Source: CADAWZ01 sp045114665 (lineage in GTDB: Bacteria > Vulcanimicrobiota > CADAWZ01). Taken from it: a stretch of 30,121 nt of DNA. The stretch spans positions 1-30,121 of the forward strand of contig JBGUKW010000305.1 in NCBI GenBank assembly GCA_045114665.1, given 5' to 3'. A program made the translations under genes and the position numbers. The notes under the pieces are model-generated. The model did no database searches, was not told the DNA's origin, and saw nothing but the letters and a program-made list of their open reading frames with translations. Below, piece after piece: positions 1 through 7,015 of the stretch. The first letter of the stretch is position 1. Each line of letters begins with the position of its first letter.

Positions 1-31
1 TTAAAATAAAGGCATTGAACCTTTATTTTAA
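1..31. other. Perfect 12-bp hairpin, unknown role
   Basis: A 12-bp perfect stem (1-12 with 20-31, TTAAAATAAAGG and its complement) encloses a 7-base loop. There is no T-run on either side, so it is not a typical intrinsic terminator. It may belong to the 3' end of a gene lying left of the window. Confidence 0.5.
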
Positions 32-80
32 ATGCACCTTATATCCCCATAAATAAATTTAGGGGCATTACGGTGCATTT
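30..80. other. Long interrupted hairpin, possible structured RNA
   Basis: A 9-bp outer stem (30-38, AAATGCACC, with 72-80) is followed by a symmetric 6/6 internal loop. An inner stem follows: CCCC at 45-48 and TAAA at 50-53, with A49 bulged, paired with TTTA at 58-61 and GGGG at 62-65, capped by a 4-base loop. It directly abuts the hairpin at 1-31. No known riboswitch class is recognised; it could be a terminator remnant or a small element. Confidence 0.4.
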
Positions 81-96
81 CGGTAAAGAAGATAAT

Positions 97-136
97 AAAA
101 AATCCTCGTAATTAATAAAAATTACGAGGATTTTTT
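97..136 (-). terminator. Intrinsic terminator of the def/fmt operon
   Basis: A perfect stem (101-113 with 120-132, core AATCCTCGTAATT) has a six-base loop and is flanked by A/T runs on both sides. Read on the minus strand it gives a G/C-containing hairpin followed by a T-run. It lies just beyond the stop codon of the secreted repeat protein ending at 143. Confidence 0.85.
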
Positions 137-142
137 ATTCAC

Positions 143-1681
143 TTAATATAGATACATTGTTTTTATTTTCCAAGTATTTTCATCTTCAGATTCAAAGACA
201 AATTCTCCAATTCTCAATCTAACAAAGAAATATTTTCCATCTTCTACAATTTCAAGTCTTTCTGTTGCTATGATTGGAACAACACTTGTTACTCTGCAAA
301 GTTTTCCTTTTTTTCTAAATGTTATATCAGAGAGGTTTATTGGAAGCATTTTAAACTGTTTATGTTCCATTATTTCCTTTGTTGCTGCTCTATAGGCATC
401 TCTGACATCTTGGGCTTTTCCTTTGCCTTGCTTTTCATATTCTATTGCAGATTCTTCAACTGAATTTTTCTGCATTTCCATTACTTTATCTAAATCTTTT
501 GAAGCATAGGCATCGTAAAATTCTTTTATGACAGATATTATTGCTTCTTTTTCTGTAGGAGTTAGCTCATTTGGATTTTTCTTTCTCTCTTTTTCAGCTT
601 TTTCTTTTGCGATTTTTTCCTTTTCAGCCTTTTCTTTTAATGCCTTATCTCTAGCTTCTTGTTCTTTGGCTGTTTTTTCTTTTAATGCTTTATCTCTGAG
701 AGCTTGTTCTTTTTGAGCTTTTTCTTTAGCTATTTGTTCAGGTGTTTTTTGAACTTTATTTGTATCTTTTTTAGCTGTTGGGTTTGTCCATTGACCTTTT
801 ACAACTTTGTCTCTGAGAGCTTGTTCTTTTTGAGCTTTTTCTTTTAAAGTCATTGGCTTTTCAGCCTTATCTTTTGCTATTTTGTCTTTTTCGACTTTAT
901 CTTTTGCTATTTTGTCTTTTTGAGCCTTATCTTTTGCTATTTTGTCTTTTTCAGCCTTATCTTTTGCTATTTTGTCTTTTTCGGCTTTATCTTTTGCTAT
1001 TTTGTCTTTTTGAGCTTTATCTTTTGCTATTTTGTCTTTTTCAGCCTTTTCTTTTGCGATTCTTTCCTTTTCAGCTTTTTCTTTAGCTATTTGTTCTTTT
1101 TTAGCTTTTTCTTTAGCTATTTGTTCAGTTTTTTTGCGTTCTTCTGCATTCTTTTTTATTCCAGTTGTATTAAATATTGTCTTTTTATTTGCTTCTCTTA
1201 CTTCTTTTATTTTGTTATCTTCAACTGGAGTTCCTTTAGCTGTAACAGTTCCTTCATTTTTATTGAAATAATATGCAGAAGCATTGTGAAGCCATGGATT
1301 CGGACATTTTATCATATAGTTGTTGCCGAGTGGAAAATATTGGTATGTATTTTCTTCATCACAACAAAACATATTTTTTTGACCAATGCCAATGCCTGTT
1401 TTTTCTACATATTTGAAAAATTCATCAGAGATAAATTCTTCTTTTGTTGGCAATTTTCCATTGTGATCATTTGCCCATAATTCTATTGCCATAGAAATTG
1501 CCTGTATTCTGTCTTTACAAGTTTTTAATAATTCATTGTTGGGCTTTACTATAGGAGCTGTTACTGTCTTTTTTTCATTGTTTGTATTTTGTTTTTTATC
1601 ATTTTGAGCATTTACTGTTGAAAAACAAATACATATAGATAAAATGAATGTTATTAATGTAAAAATAGTTGTTTTTCTCAT
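143..1681 (-). CDS. Secreted Lys/Ala-rich repeat protein with C-terminal NTF2-like domain
   Basis: This 512-residue protein is of unknown function. Residues 1-25 form a signal peptide with a likely cleavage site VNA-QN. Residues about 48-150 resemble the soluble part of a type II/IV pseudopilin (a helix with a WANDHNGKLP motif, then Cys-rich strands), but the pilin N-terminal helix is missing. Residues about 170-375 are a highly charged Lys/Ala/Glu/Asp helix made of ten-residue units such as KIAKDKAEKD, similar in style to the TolA central domain. Residues about 378-512 (EKEAIISVIKEFYDAYASKD onward) look like an NTF2/SnoaL-type fold. The ATG at 1681 overlaps the fmt stop as ATGA, so translation is probably coupled. 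An envelope-spanning or tethering role is inference only. Confidence 0.75.
   Translation of the reverse strand: MRKTTIFTLITFILSICICFSTVNAQNDKKQNTNNEKKTVTAPIVKPNNELLKTCKDRIQAISMAIELWANDHNGKLPTKEEFISDEFFKYVEKTGIGIGQKNMFCCDEENTYQYFPLGNNYMIKCPNPWLHNASAYYFNKNEGTVTAKGTPVEDNKIKEVREANKKTIFNTTGIKKNAEERKKTEQIAKEKAKKEQIAKEKAEKERIAKEKAEKDKIAKDKAQKDKIAKDKAEKDKIAKDKAEKDKIAKDKAQKDKIAKDKVEKDKIAKDKAEKPMTLKEKAQKEQALRDKVVKGQWTNPTAKKDTNKVQKTPEQIAKEKAQKEQALRDKALKEKTAKEQEARDKALKEKAEKEKIAKEKAEKERKKNPNELTPTEKEAIISVIKEFYDAYASKDLDKVMEMQKNSVEESAIEYEKQGKGKAQDVRDAYRAATKEIMEHKQFKMLPINLSDITFRKKGKLCRVTSVVPIIATERLEIVEDGKYFFVRLRIGEFVFESEDENTWKIKTMYLY
861..1050 (-). repeat. Tandem 30-bp coding repeat, about six copies
   Basis: Near-identical 30-bp units (plus-strand core CTTTTGCTATTTTGTCTTTT) repeat head to tail without spacers. 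Each encodes ten residues of the KIAKDKAEKD type. More degenerate units continue on both sides (about 587-850 and 1050-1130). Because the period is a multiple of three, gain or loss of a unit keeps the reading frame. Confidence 0.9.
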
Positions 1682-2622
1682 TTTTTTACCTTTCCCAGTA
1701 TTTCACCAGTTTTTGGTTGACATCCACATGCAAATTGCCAAGAAGTCATTATTTTTTTACCTTCAGGTTTTACATCACCTAAAAGAATTGTCCCATTTTT
1801 TGAAGCTACACAAATTCCCTTATTTTTTATTGTTTTTATTACACTTCCTGGTTCTAAATTTGATATTTCATCAATTATTTGAACTGGTCCAATAATTAAA
1901 TTTTTTCCTCTAAAAGTTGTTCTTGCTCCAGGTTCTGTCCAAATCGATCTTATCTGATTTTTTATTTCTTCAGATGTTGTGTTCCAATTTATGTCCATAT
2001 CTTCATTTTTTATAAGTTTTGTATATGAAGCATCAGAATCAATTTGTTTAATTCTTGGAGCTGTTCCATTTTCTATTGATTTAACTGCTTTTAAAGTCAT
2101 ATCAGAAGCCAATGGGGCTAATTTTTCTCTTAAACTCTCTCTTGTATCATCTTCTAAAACTTGTATTTTATCTTGTATTATTATATCCCCTGTATCACAA
2201 CCTTCATCCATGTAGAATATTGAAACACCAGTCTCTTTTTCTCCTGCTTTTAAAGCTGACTCTATTGGGGTCGCTCCTCTGTATTTTGGCAATAGAGAGG
2301 GATGAATACATATACAACCATTGGGGAACAATTCCAATACATCTCTTGGGAGTATTTTTCCATATGAACATAAAACAGCTAAATCTGCATTTGAATTTTT
2401 TAGTTCTTGGATATATTCTTCTGATTTTAATTTATTTGGCTTTAGAACTTTTATTCCATGTTCTATGCCAAAATATGATACAACTGTTTGAGCATTGTTT
2501 TTTCCACGCCCTTTTGGAGCATCTGGTTTTGTTGTAATAGATACAATTTCAAATCCTGATTCAAATAATTTTTCAAGAATAGATAAAGAAAATTTTTCTG
2601 AACCAAAGAAATTAATTTTCAT
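1678..2622 (-). CDS. fmt: Methionyl-tRNA formyltransferase
   Basis: Transfers a formyl group from 10-formyl-tetrahydrofolate to Met-tRNAfMet in the cytoplasm. I chose the start at 2622 (MKINFFGSEKFSLSILEKL), which gives 314 residues, the normal family length; upstream in-frame sequence back to 2691 is Lys-rich and lies inside def. The Rossmann-like domain carries the family landmark around residues 103-119 (GCICIHPSLLPKYRGATP), with His107 and, later, Asp143 (GCDTGD) of the catalytic triad. The usual triad Asn (GxINxH) is Cys105 here. The gene overlaps the def stop by 11 bp and its own TGA overlaps the next ATG. The pairing with def is the common bacterial arrangement. Function is confident; the Asn-to-Cys change is unusual. 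Confidence 0.93.
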   Translation of the reverse strand: MKINFFGSEKFSLSILEKLFESGFEIVSITTKPDAPKGRGKNNAQTVVSYFGIEHGIKVLKPNKLKSEEYIQELKNSNADLAVLCSYGKILPRDVLELFPNGCICIHPSLLPKYRGATPIESALKAGEKETGVSIFYMDEGCDTGDIIIQDKIQVLEDDTRESLREKLAPLASDMTLKAVKSIENGTAPRIKQIDSDASYTKLIKNEDMDINWNTTSEEIKNQIRSIWTEPGARTTFRGKNLIIGPVQIIDEISNLEPGSVIKTIKNKGICVASKNGTILLGDVKPEGKKIMTSWQFACGCQPKTGEILGKVKK

Positions 2623-3133
2623 CTTTTTTCTCCAATTCTTCAGATGTTTTTTCTTCTTCGTTTTCTTTATCAGGCTCAAGTTTATCTTCACATAGATTTG
2701 TTGCTATATCAGAGAATAGCTTTCCTTCAAGATGATCTACTTCATGCTGAATAATTCTTGCAAGATATCCTTCAGCTTCAAATTCGATATATTTACCCTG
2801 TGGATTTTGGGCTTTTACTTTTATTTTGTCAGCCCTCTCAACATCTCCATATATATCAGGAAGACTTAAACATCCCTCTTTATCTATTTGTGTTCCTTCT
2901 TTTTCAAGAATTACTGGATTTATTAATTGTAAAAGACCTTCTCCATCATCTACAACTATAACTCTTTTCAATATGCCTACTTGATTTCCAGCTAATCCAA
3001 CACCTTTATTTTTGTACATTGTATCAGCCATGTCGTCTAATAGATTTCTTATAAATGTATTTATTTTTTCTACTTTTTTTGCTTTTTTTCTCAATACATC
3101 ATCGCCAAGAATTCTTATAGGTCTTAAAGCCAT
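2612..3133 (-). CDS. def: Peptide deformylase
   Basis: A metallohydrolase that removes the N-formyl group from nascent proteins. Start chosen at ATG 3133 because GAGAGG lies about 9 bases upstream; an upstream TTG (3151) overlaps that ribosome-binding site. This gives 173 residues. All three family motifs are present: GVGLAGNQ at 44-51 (the common form is GxGLAAxQ), EGCLSLP with metal-ligand Cys88, and QHEVDHLEG with His130, catalytic Glu131 and His134. The last about 25 residues are a charged Glu/Lys tail beyond the usual core. It overlaps fmt, its functional partner. Confidence 0.95.
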   Translation of the reverse strand: MALRPIRILGDDVLRKKAKKVEKINTFIRNLLDDMADTMYKNKGVGLAGNQVGILKRVIVVDDGEGLLQLINPVILEKEGTQIDKEGCLSLPDIYGDVERADKIKVKAQNPQGKYIEFEAEGYLARIIQHEVDHLEGKLFSDIATNLCEDKLEPDKENEEEKTSEELEKKDEN

Positions 3134-3260
3134 ATCTTTTTTGCCTCTCAATTTTAATTTTATTTTTTTACCATTCAGTTAAAGCAATTTTAAAAAGTGC
3201 AGTATTTCTTTATTGTTATGAACATAATTTTATTTTTTAACCGCTTGGTCAATTATAACT

Positions 3261-3710
3261 TTATTTTTCTTCACTGTCAATGTTTTTTTTCTCTCTCTCT
3301 TTCTTTTTCTTACTTTTCTTTTTTGCTTTTTCTCTGATTTCAGCTTTTTTTAGTTCTTCTATTAGGTTATTGTAATCTGTTTCACATTCTTTTGCTATAT
3401 TTTTTCTAAGTTTTCCCAATTCACTTATTATATCCCAAGTTCCTATGACCATTATTCCAATAAGATTTGCAGAAGCGAATCCCCACATAAAAAAATCAAA
3501 ATTATTATGTTGAAGTTTATATATTCCTACTGCTATTAATATAGCAGTGAGATACATCATAAATATTCCAACTTTTCTTCTGATATTTCTTACTCTGTTT
3601 TGTGAATCTATATTTATATTGTTATTGCGTTTTTCATTTAAACTCAATAATGTAGCAGCTATTATCAAAACTAGTGGAAATATATATTCTGATATATTTT
3701 TTATAGGCAT
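3261..3710 (-). CDS. Small membrane protein of unknown function
   Basis: A 149-residue protein that I do not recognise. Three hydrophobic segments (about 7-23, 46-64 and 72-92) are followed by a cytoplasmic-looking tail ending in a run of Lys and Glu (about 125-149). A ribosome-binding site GAGG lies 6 bases before the ATG. It begins 19 bp after the glycosyltransferase fusion, so the two are probably co-transcribed, which gives a weak hint of an envelope-linked role. Confidence 0.7.
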   Translation of the reverse strand: MPIKNISEYIFPLVLIIAATLLSLNEKRNNNINIDSQNRVRNIRRKVGIFMMYLTAILIAVGIYKLQHNNFDFFMWGFASANLIGIMVIGTWDIISELGKLRKNIAKECETDYNNLIEELKKAEIREKAKKKSKKKKEREKKNIDSEEK

Positions 3711-3729
3711 TTTTTACCTCTTTTGGAAT

Positions 3730-5535
3730 TTATATGCTTTTTTTTGCAATTTCTTCTTTGTATAATTCTATTAGTTTATCTGTTATTTTATCAGCTGAAT
3801 ATGAATCTGCTATTTTTAAACTTTCTTCACTCATTCTTTTTAGTTTGTCGTTGTCATTCAGTACTTCTAAAACTTTGTTTGCAAATTCGTCTCTGTTCTC
3901 AGATGTTAAATATCCATTTATACCATCTTGTATCGTATCAGAAGCTCCACAAGCTGAAACTGCAATTATTGGAAGACCTGTAGCCATTGCTTCGAGAAGT
4001 GCAAGTGGTTTTACTTCTGTTTTTGATGTCATTATAAATATATCTGAAGCACCATAATAATTGGGTATCTCTTTATATTCAACTCTACCTGTAAATATTG
4101 TCCTTTCTTCTATACCATTATCTTTTGCGTATTGTTTTAAGTTTTCAATTTCTGAACCTTCTCCAACTATTAATAATTTTGATGGATTTTTTTCTGATAT
4201 CTTTTTAAATGAGTCGAGCATAAATGGAATATTTTTTTCAGGTGCCATTCTTCCCACATATATAAGAAGTTTTTCATTTTCTTTTATTCCATATTTTTCT
4301 CTGACTTTTTGTCTATTTGGATTTTTGAAATCATCTAAATCTATTGAGTTTCTCATATATATGACATTTTTATTTATGCCGTAATCTTTTTTTATTAAAT
4401 CAACAATAGCTGTTCCAGGTGTTATTATGACAGAACATTTCTTTGTAAATGAAGCAACAACACTTTTTGAAACAGATTTTACAAAATCTTGAGGTAGTGG
4501 AATATAATGAGAATACATTTCGTATTGAGTGTGGAAAGTAAAAAATAATGGAACATTTAATTTTGTCGCCCATTTTACACCTTCTTCTCCCAATATAAAT
4601 GGATGATGACAATGTATTATATCTATTGGAGTTTCAGAGAGAAATTTTTCAGCTTTTGGATAAAAAGGTAAAGGAATTGGAAATTTTACCTTATTTGTTA
4701 GGTTTAGGGATGGATATCTGAAAACTTGTTCATCTTTTGGATCTTCATAATCTTGAAAATTAGGAGCAAATATATATACATTGTGTCCCTTTTTTTGTAG
4801 ATTTTTTCTCATCAAGTCTATACAATTTACAACACCACTTATTATTGGCTTGTAGGCATTTGTAAATATTGCAATATTTAAGGATTTTCTATCGCTTTTT
4901 AAAATATTTGGTCCAGTAACAACCTGTTTTGTTTCTGCTTGATTTTCAGTTTTTTCATTTATTTTAGCAATTTCTTTTTCTATTATTCCACATATTATGT
5001 GTATTACTATTCCATGAAGTTCTTGAACTCTACATGTTCTTGATGAAGGAACTTTTATTTTTATATCAGAGTATTGATCGACTTTTCCATTTGAAGATCC
5101 TGAAAAAGATATTGTTTTTATTTCTTTTTCTTTTGCAAATTTTAATGCTTCAACTATATTTTCAGAATTTCCAGAGGTACTTATACCAATTAGAACATCA
5201 TCTTTTCTGCCTAATGCCTCAACTTGTCTTTTATATATATCTGAAAATGAATAATCATTTGCTATTGATGTTAGGTTTGAGGTGTCGGTTGTAAGTGCTA
5301 TTGCAGGGATTCCATTTCTTTCTTTTTCAAATCTGCCAACTAATTCAGCTGCCATGTGTTGAGAATCTGCCGCACTTCCGCCATTTCCACATATCATGAG
5401 TTTTCCACCTGATTTTATGGAATTTAAAATTAATTCAGCAGAGCGTTCAATATCTTTTCTTATCAGAAAAAGTAACCCTGTTGACTGAAATGCTTCTCTA
5501 ATTTCTGAAGTTATATAGTTGTTGTAATCTCTCAT
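3730..5535 (-). CDS. Fused sedoheptulose-7-phosphate isomerase (GmhA-type) and GT4 glycosyltransferase
   Basis: A single 601-residue open frame joins two enzymes. Residues 1-190 are a SIS-domain sugar isomerase with CGNGGSAADSQHMAAELVGR at 49-68. The residues equivalent to the GmhA zinc/active site are all present with the right spacing (His60, Glu64, Gln171, His179), which favours a true GmhA over the related DiaA. A linker of about 25 residues follows. Residues about 218-595 are a GT-B family 4 glycosyltransferase with a YVGRMAPEKN donor-binding loop (426-435) and the EX7E motif Glu507/Glu515. The segment TFHTQYEMYSHYIP (333-346) is typical of diacylglycerol or lipid-linked GT4 enzymes. The ATG has AGGG about 11 bases upstream. 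GmhA normally starts ADP-heptose synthesis; the acceptor of the fused transferase is unknown. Confidence 0.9.
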   Translation of the reverse strand: MRDYNNYITSEIREAFQSTGLLFLIRKDIERSAELILNSIKSGGKLMICGNGGSAADSQHMAAELVGRFEKERNGIPAIALTTDTSNLTSIANDYSFSDIYKRQVEALGRKDDVLIGISTSGNSENIVEALKFAKEKEIKTISFSGSSNGKVDQYSDIKIKVPSSRTCRVQELHGIVIHIICGIIEKEIAKINEKTENQAETKQVVTGPNILKSDRKSLNIAIFTNAYKPIISGVVNCIDLMRKNLQKKGHNVYIFAPNFQDYEDPKDEQVFRYPSLNLTNKVKFPIPLPFYPKAEKFLSETPIDIIHCHHPFILGEEGVKWATKLNVPLFFTFHTQYEMYSHYIPLPQDFVKSVSKSVVASFTKKCSVIITPGTAIVDLIKKDYGINKNVIYMRNSIDLDDFKNPNRQKVREKYGIKENEKLLIYVGRMAPEKNIPFMLDSFKKISEKNPSKLLIVGEGSEIENLKQYAKDNGIEERTIFTGRVEYKEIPNYYGASDIFIMTSKTEVKPLALLEAMATGLPIIAVSACGASDTIQDGINGYLTSENRDEFANKVLEVLNDNDKLKRMSEESLKIADSYSADKITDKLIELYKEEIAKKSI

Positions 5536-5613
5536 GTTATATATTCCCTAAGGTATAAAATAATTTCTAAAAATTTCTTTATTTAATCTTATTTTCCCTT
5601 TAAAAAGGATTTA

Positions 5614-5619
5614 TATAAT
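5614..5619 (+). promoter_or_regulatory. Possible -10 box for the gene at 5681
   Basis: A consensus TATAAT lies 62 bases before the start codon in the divergent gap 5536-5680. No convincing -35 box is seen at the right distance (only TTTTCC), so this is a weak call. Confidence 0.3.
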
Positions 5620-5680
5620 GTAAGAAAGAAGATAATTAAGCTATTTTATTTTTGTTGTTAAGAAAAGGAATTTATTATTT

Positions 5681-6208
5681 ATGTCATTAGGTGGTTTTAG
5701 AAGAGCAGGCTCATCGAAAGCTAAAGAAATGAAAAAGATATATAAGTCTAATCCTTCTAAATATTTAATTATGATGGGCTTGCTATTGTTAATTTACCTT
5801 ATTTTTTTTGTCAGAGGAATGATGCTTTTTGATAAAGTTCCAAATATAGATGAAGGACGTATTGTTATTTTATCAACTTTGATTGGTTCTTTTTTATTGA
5901 TAATCATATCTATTATTGTTACAATAAATGGAAATTATCGAAAAACAGTTGTCTTAACTCCTGTTTATTGTGAATTTTCAAAAGGAAGTATTCATTTTAT
6001 AACTCACTGGCGTGATTTGACATATTATAAATCTAATTTTTTGGGTTATAAATGTTTGTCATTCAATGGTGTAATTCCTGATAGTAAAGGAAACAGGATA
6101 GATATAAGAGTTTATATTGATTCTGTTTTTTTCAGTCAATATGATGAGATTCTTAAAATTACGATTGCAGCTAAGAAAAAAGTTGGAGAATCGCCAATTG
6201 ATATTTAA
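5681..6208 (+). CDS. Membrane protein of unknown function
   Basis: A 175-residue protein that I do not recognise. It has a basic N-terminal segment (1-27), two transmembrane helices (about 28-48 and 61-82), and a soluble domain of about 90 residues that looks beta-rich. AAAGGAA lies about 11 bases before the ATG. The layout resembles small proteins with two helices and a PH-like soluble domain, but no diagnostic motif is visible. The next gene starts 24 bp downstream, so the two probably share a transcript. Confidence 0.65.
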   Translation: MSLGGFRRAGSSKAKEMKKIYKSNPSKYLIMMGLLLLIYLIFFVRGMMLFDKVPNIDEGRIVILSTLIGSFLLIIISIIVTINGNYRKTVVLTPVYCEFSKGSIHFITHWRDLTYYKSNFLGYKCLSFNGVIPDSKGNRIDIRVYIDSVFFSQYDEILKITIAAKKKVGESPIDI

Positions 6209-6232
6209 TAATTTTAATTGAGGGCTTTAATA

Positions 6233-6898
6233 ATGGAGTCAATTTATATACCAAAAATTATACAGTCTATGCCAGGTTATATTGAGGGTGGGACAGTTTT
6301 TAAAAAGGATTCTGATTCTTTTGATTTGAGAATTTCTTTAGTTGCTGTACATCCTTCAGATGAGAAAAAATTAGGTTGTTTTGATGGTTATTCAGCAACT
6401 GTTTTACTCCATCCAAAGACTGATTTTAAATATTTTGCTAGTCTTTCTCCTGAGAAAAGGAATGATTTCAGAACTCAATCTGAATATGCTGGCATCTGTG
6501 CTTCACTCGCAATGATGCCATGGCAAAATACAGATATTGTTTTGGTTGTCGATCATGCGGGTGAATTAATTTCAAGATTTGTCTATACAATGAAAGAAAT
6601 GACAACTGTTGAAGCAAGGAGAGATAAAGTAAAAAATCCTGATGGGACTGTTACTGTTAAGAAGGTTGATTTTTCTTCAGATGTTGATTTTAATAATAAA
6701 AACGTGTATATATTAGATGAATTTATAGGTTCTGGATATACATTGAGAATAATAATAGATGCCGTTCATAAAAAAGGTGGTAGAGTCAATGGAATTGGAG
6801 TTATAGCAACAATAGATGACAATATAGAATATCTATCTTCACATCCATATAATATGATTCCAATAAGAACATTGACAGGTAGTATAGGAAAGAAATAA
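6233..6898 (+). CDS. Phosphoribosyltransferase-like protein
   Basis: A 221-residue protein with a type I phosphoribosyltransferase signature near the C-terminus: VYILDEFIGSGYTLRIIIDA, that is, a hydrophobic strand, two acidic residues, then a small-residue/Thr loop that in the family binds the PRPP 5-phosphate. The second acidic residue is Glu rather than the more usual Asp. Substrate cannot be told; the N-terminal half does not match the purine or orotate enzymes closely. Start taken at ATG 6233, with TTGAGGG 8 bases upstream, rather than the TTG at 6218 that overlaps that site. It follows the membrane protein at 5681 in a likely two-gene unit. Confidence 0.6.
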   Translation: MESIYIPKIIQSMPGYIEGGTVFKKDSDSFDLRISLVAVHPSDEKKLGCFDGYSATVLLHPKTDFKYFASLSPEKRNDFRTQSEYAGICASLAMMPWQNTDIVLVVDHAGELISRFVYTMKEMTTVEARRDKVKNPDGTVTVKKVDFSSDVDFNNKNVYILDEFIGSGYTLRIIIDAVHKKGGRVNGIGVIATIDDNIEYLSSHPYNMIPIRTLTGSIGKK

Positions 6899-6924
6899 CA
6901 TATTTTAATATATTTGATTTTTTA

Positions 6925-6974
6925 AAATCTCAGGTTTCAGGGCTTTTCAATTATTGCTCAAAAATCTGAGATTT
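6925..6974. other. Inverted repeat between two genes
   Basis: AAATCTCAG at 6925-6933 pairs with CTGAGATTT at 6966-6974 across a 32-base loop. It lies after the phosphoribosyltransferase-like gene and overlaps the presumed tgt -35 region. It could be a weak terminator or an operator. It does not fit the preQ1-I riboswitch pattern that one might expect upstream of tgt. Confidence 0.3.
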
Positions 6975-6982
6975 GGTATATA
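6954..6982 (+). promoter_or_regulatory. Probable tgt-secDF promoter
   Basis: TTGCTC (6954-6959) is separated by 17 bases from TATATA (6977-6982), which is preceded by TGG as an extended -10. An alternative -10, TATAAT, lies at 6981-6986. Either would start transcription shortly before the GAGGAA ribosome-binding site of tgt. Confidence 0.4.
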
Positions 6983-7015
6983 TAATACAAATTAGATGAG
7001 GAATGTATTTATTTT

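Noticed and set aside
861..1050. Regular 30-bp repeats that could suggest a CRISPR array
   Set aside because: The units are contiguous with no unique spacers and code for a ten-residue peptide repeat in frame with a secreted protein.
853..1480. Plus-strand open frames rich in Leu/Phe/Cys
   Set aside because: They are antisense images of the Lys-rich repeat gene, with low-complexity composition and no ribosome-binding sites.
2623..2691. An upstream start for fmt adding 23 residues
   Set aside because: The added Lys-rich sequence lies within def in another frame, and the family N-terminus begins at MKINFFGS.
4900..4990. A hidden frameshift or stop making the GmhA-GT4 fusion two genes
   Set aside because: The frame is open throughout, and no ribosome-binding site with a plausible start precedes the GT4 part.
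6900..7015. preQ1 riboswitch upstream of tgt
   Set aside because: The inverted repeat at 6925-6974 lacks the compact stem and A-rich tail of the preQ1-I class, and it overlaps or precedes the likely promoter, so it would not be in the tgt transcript.
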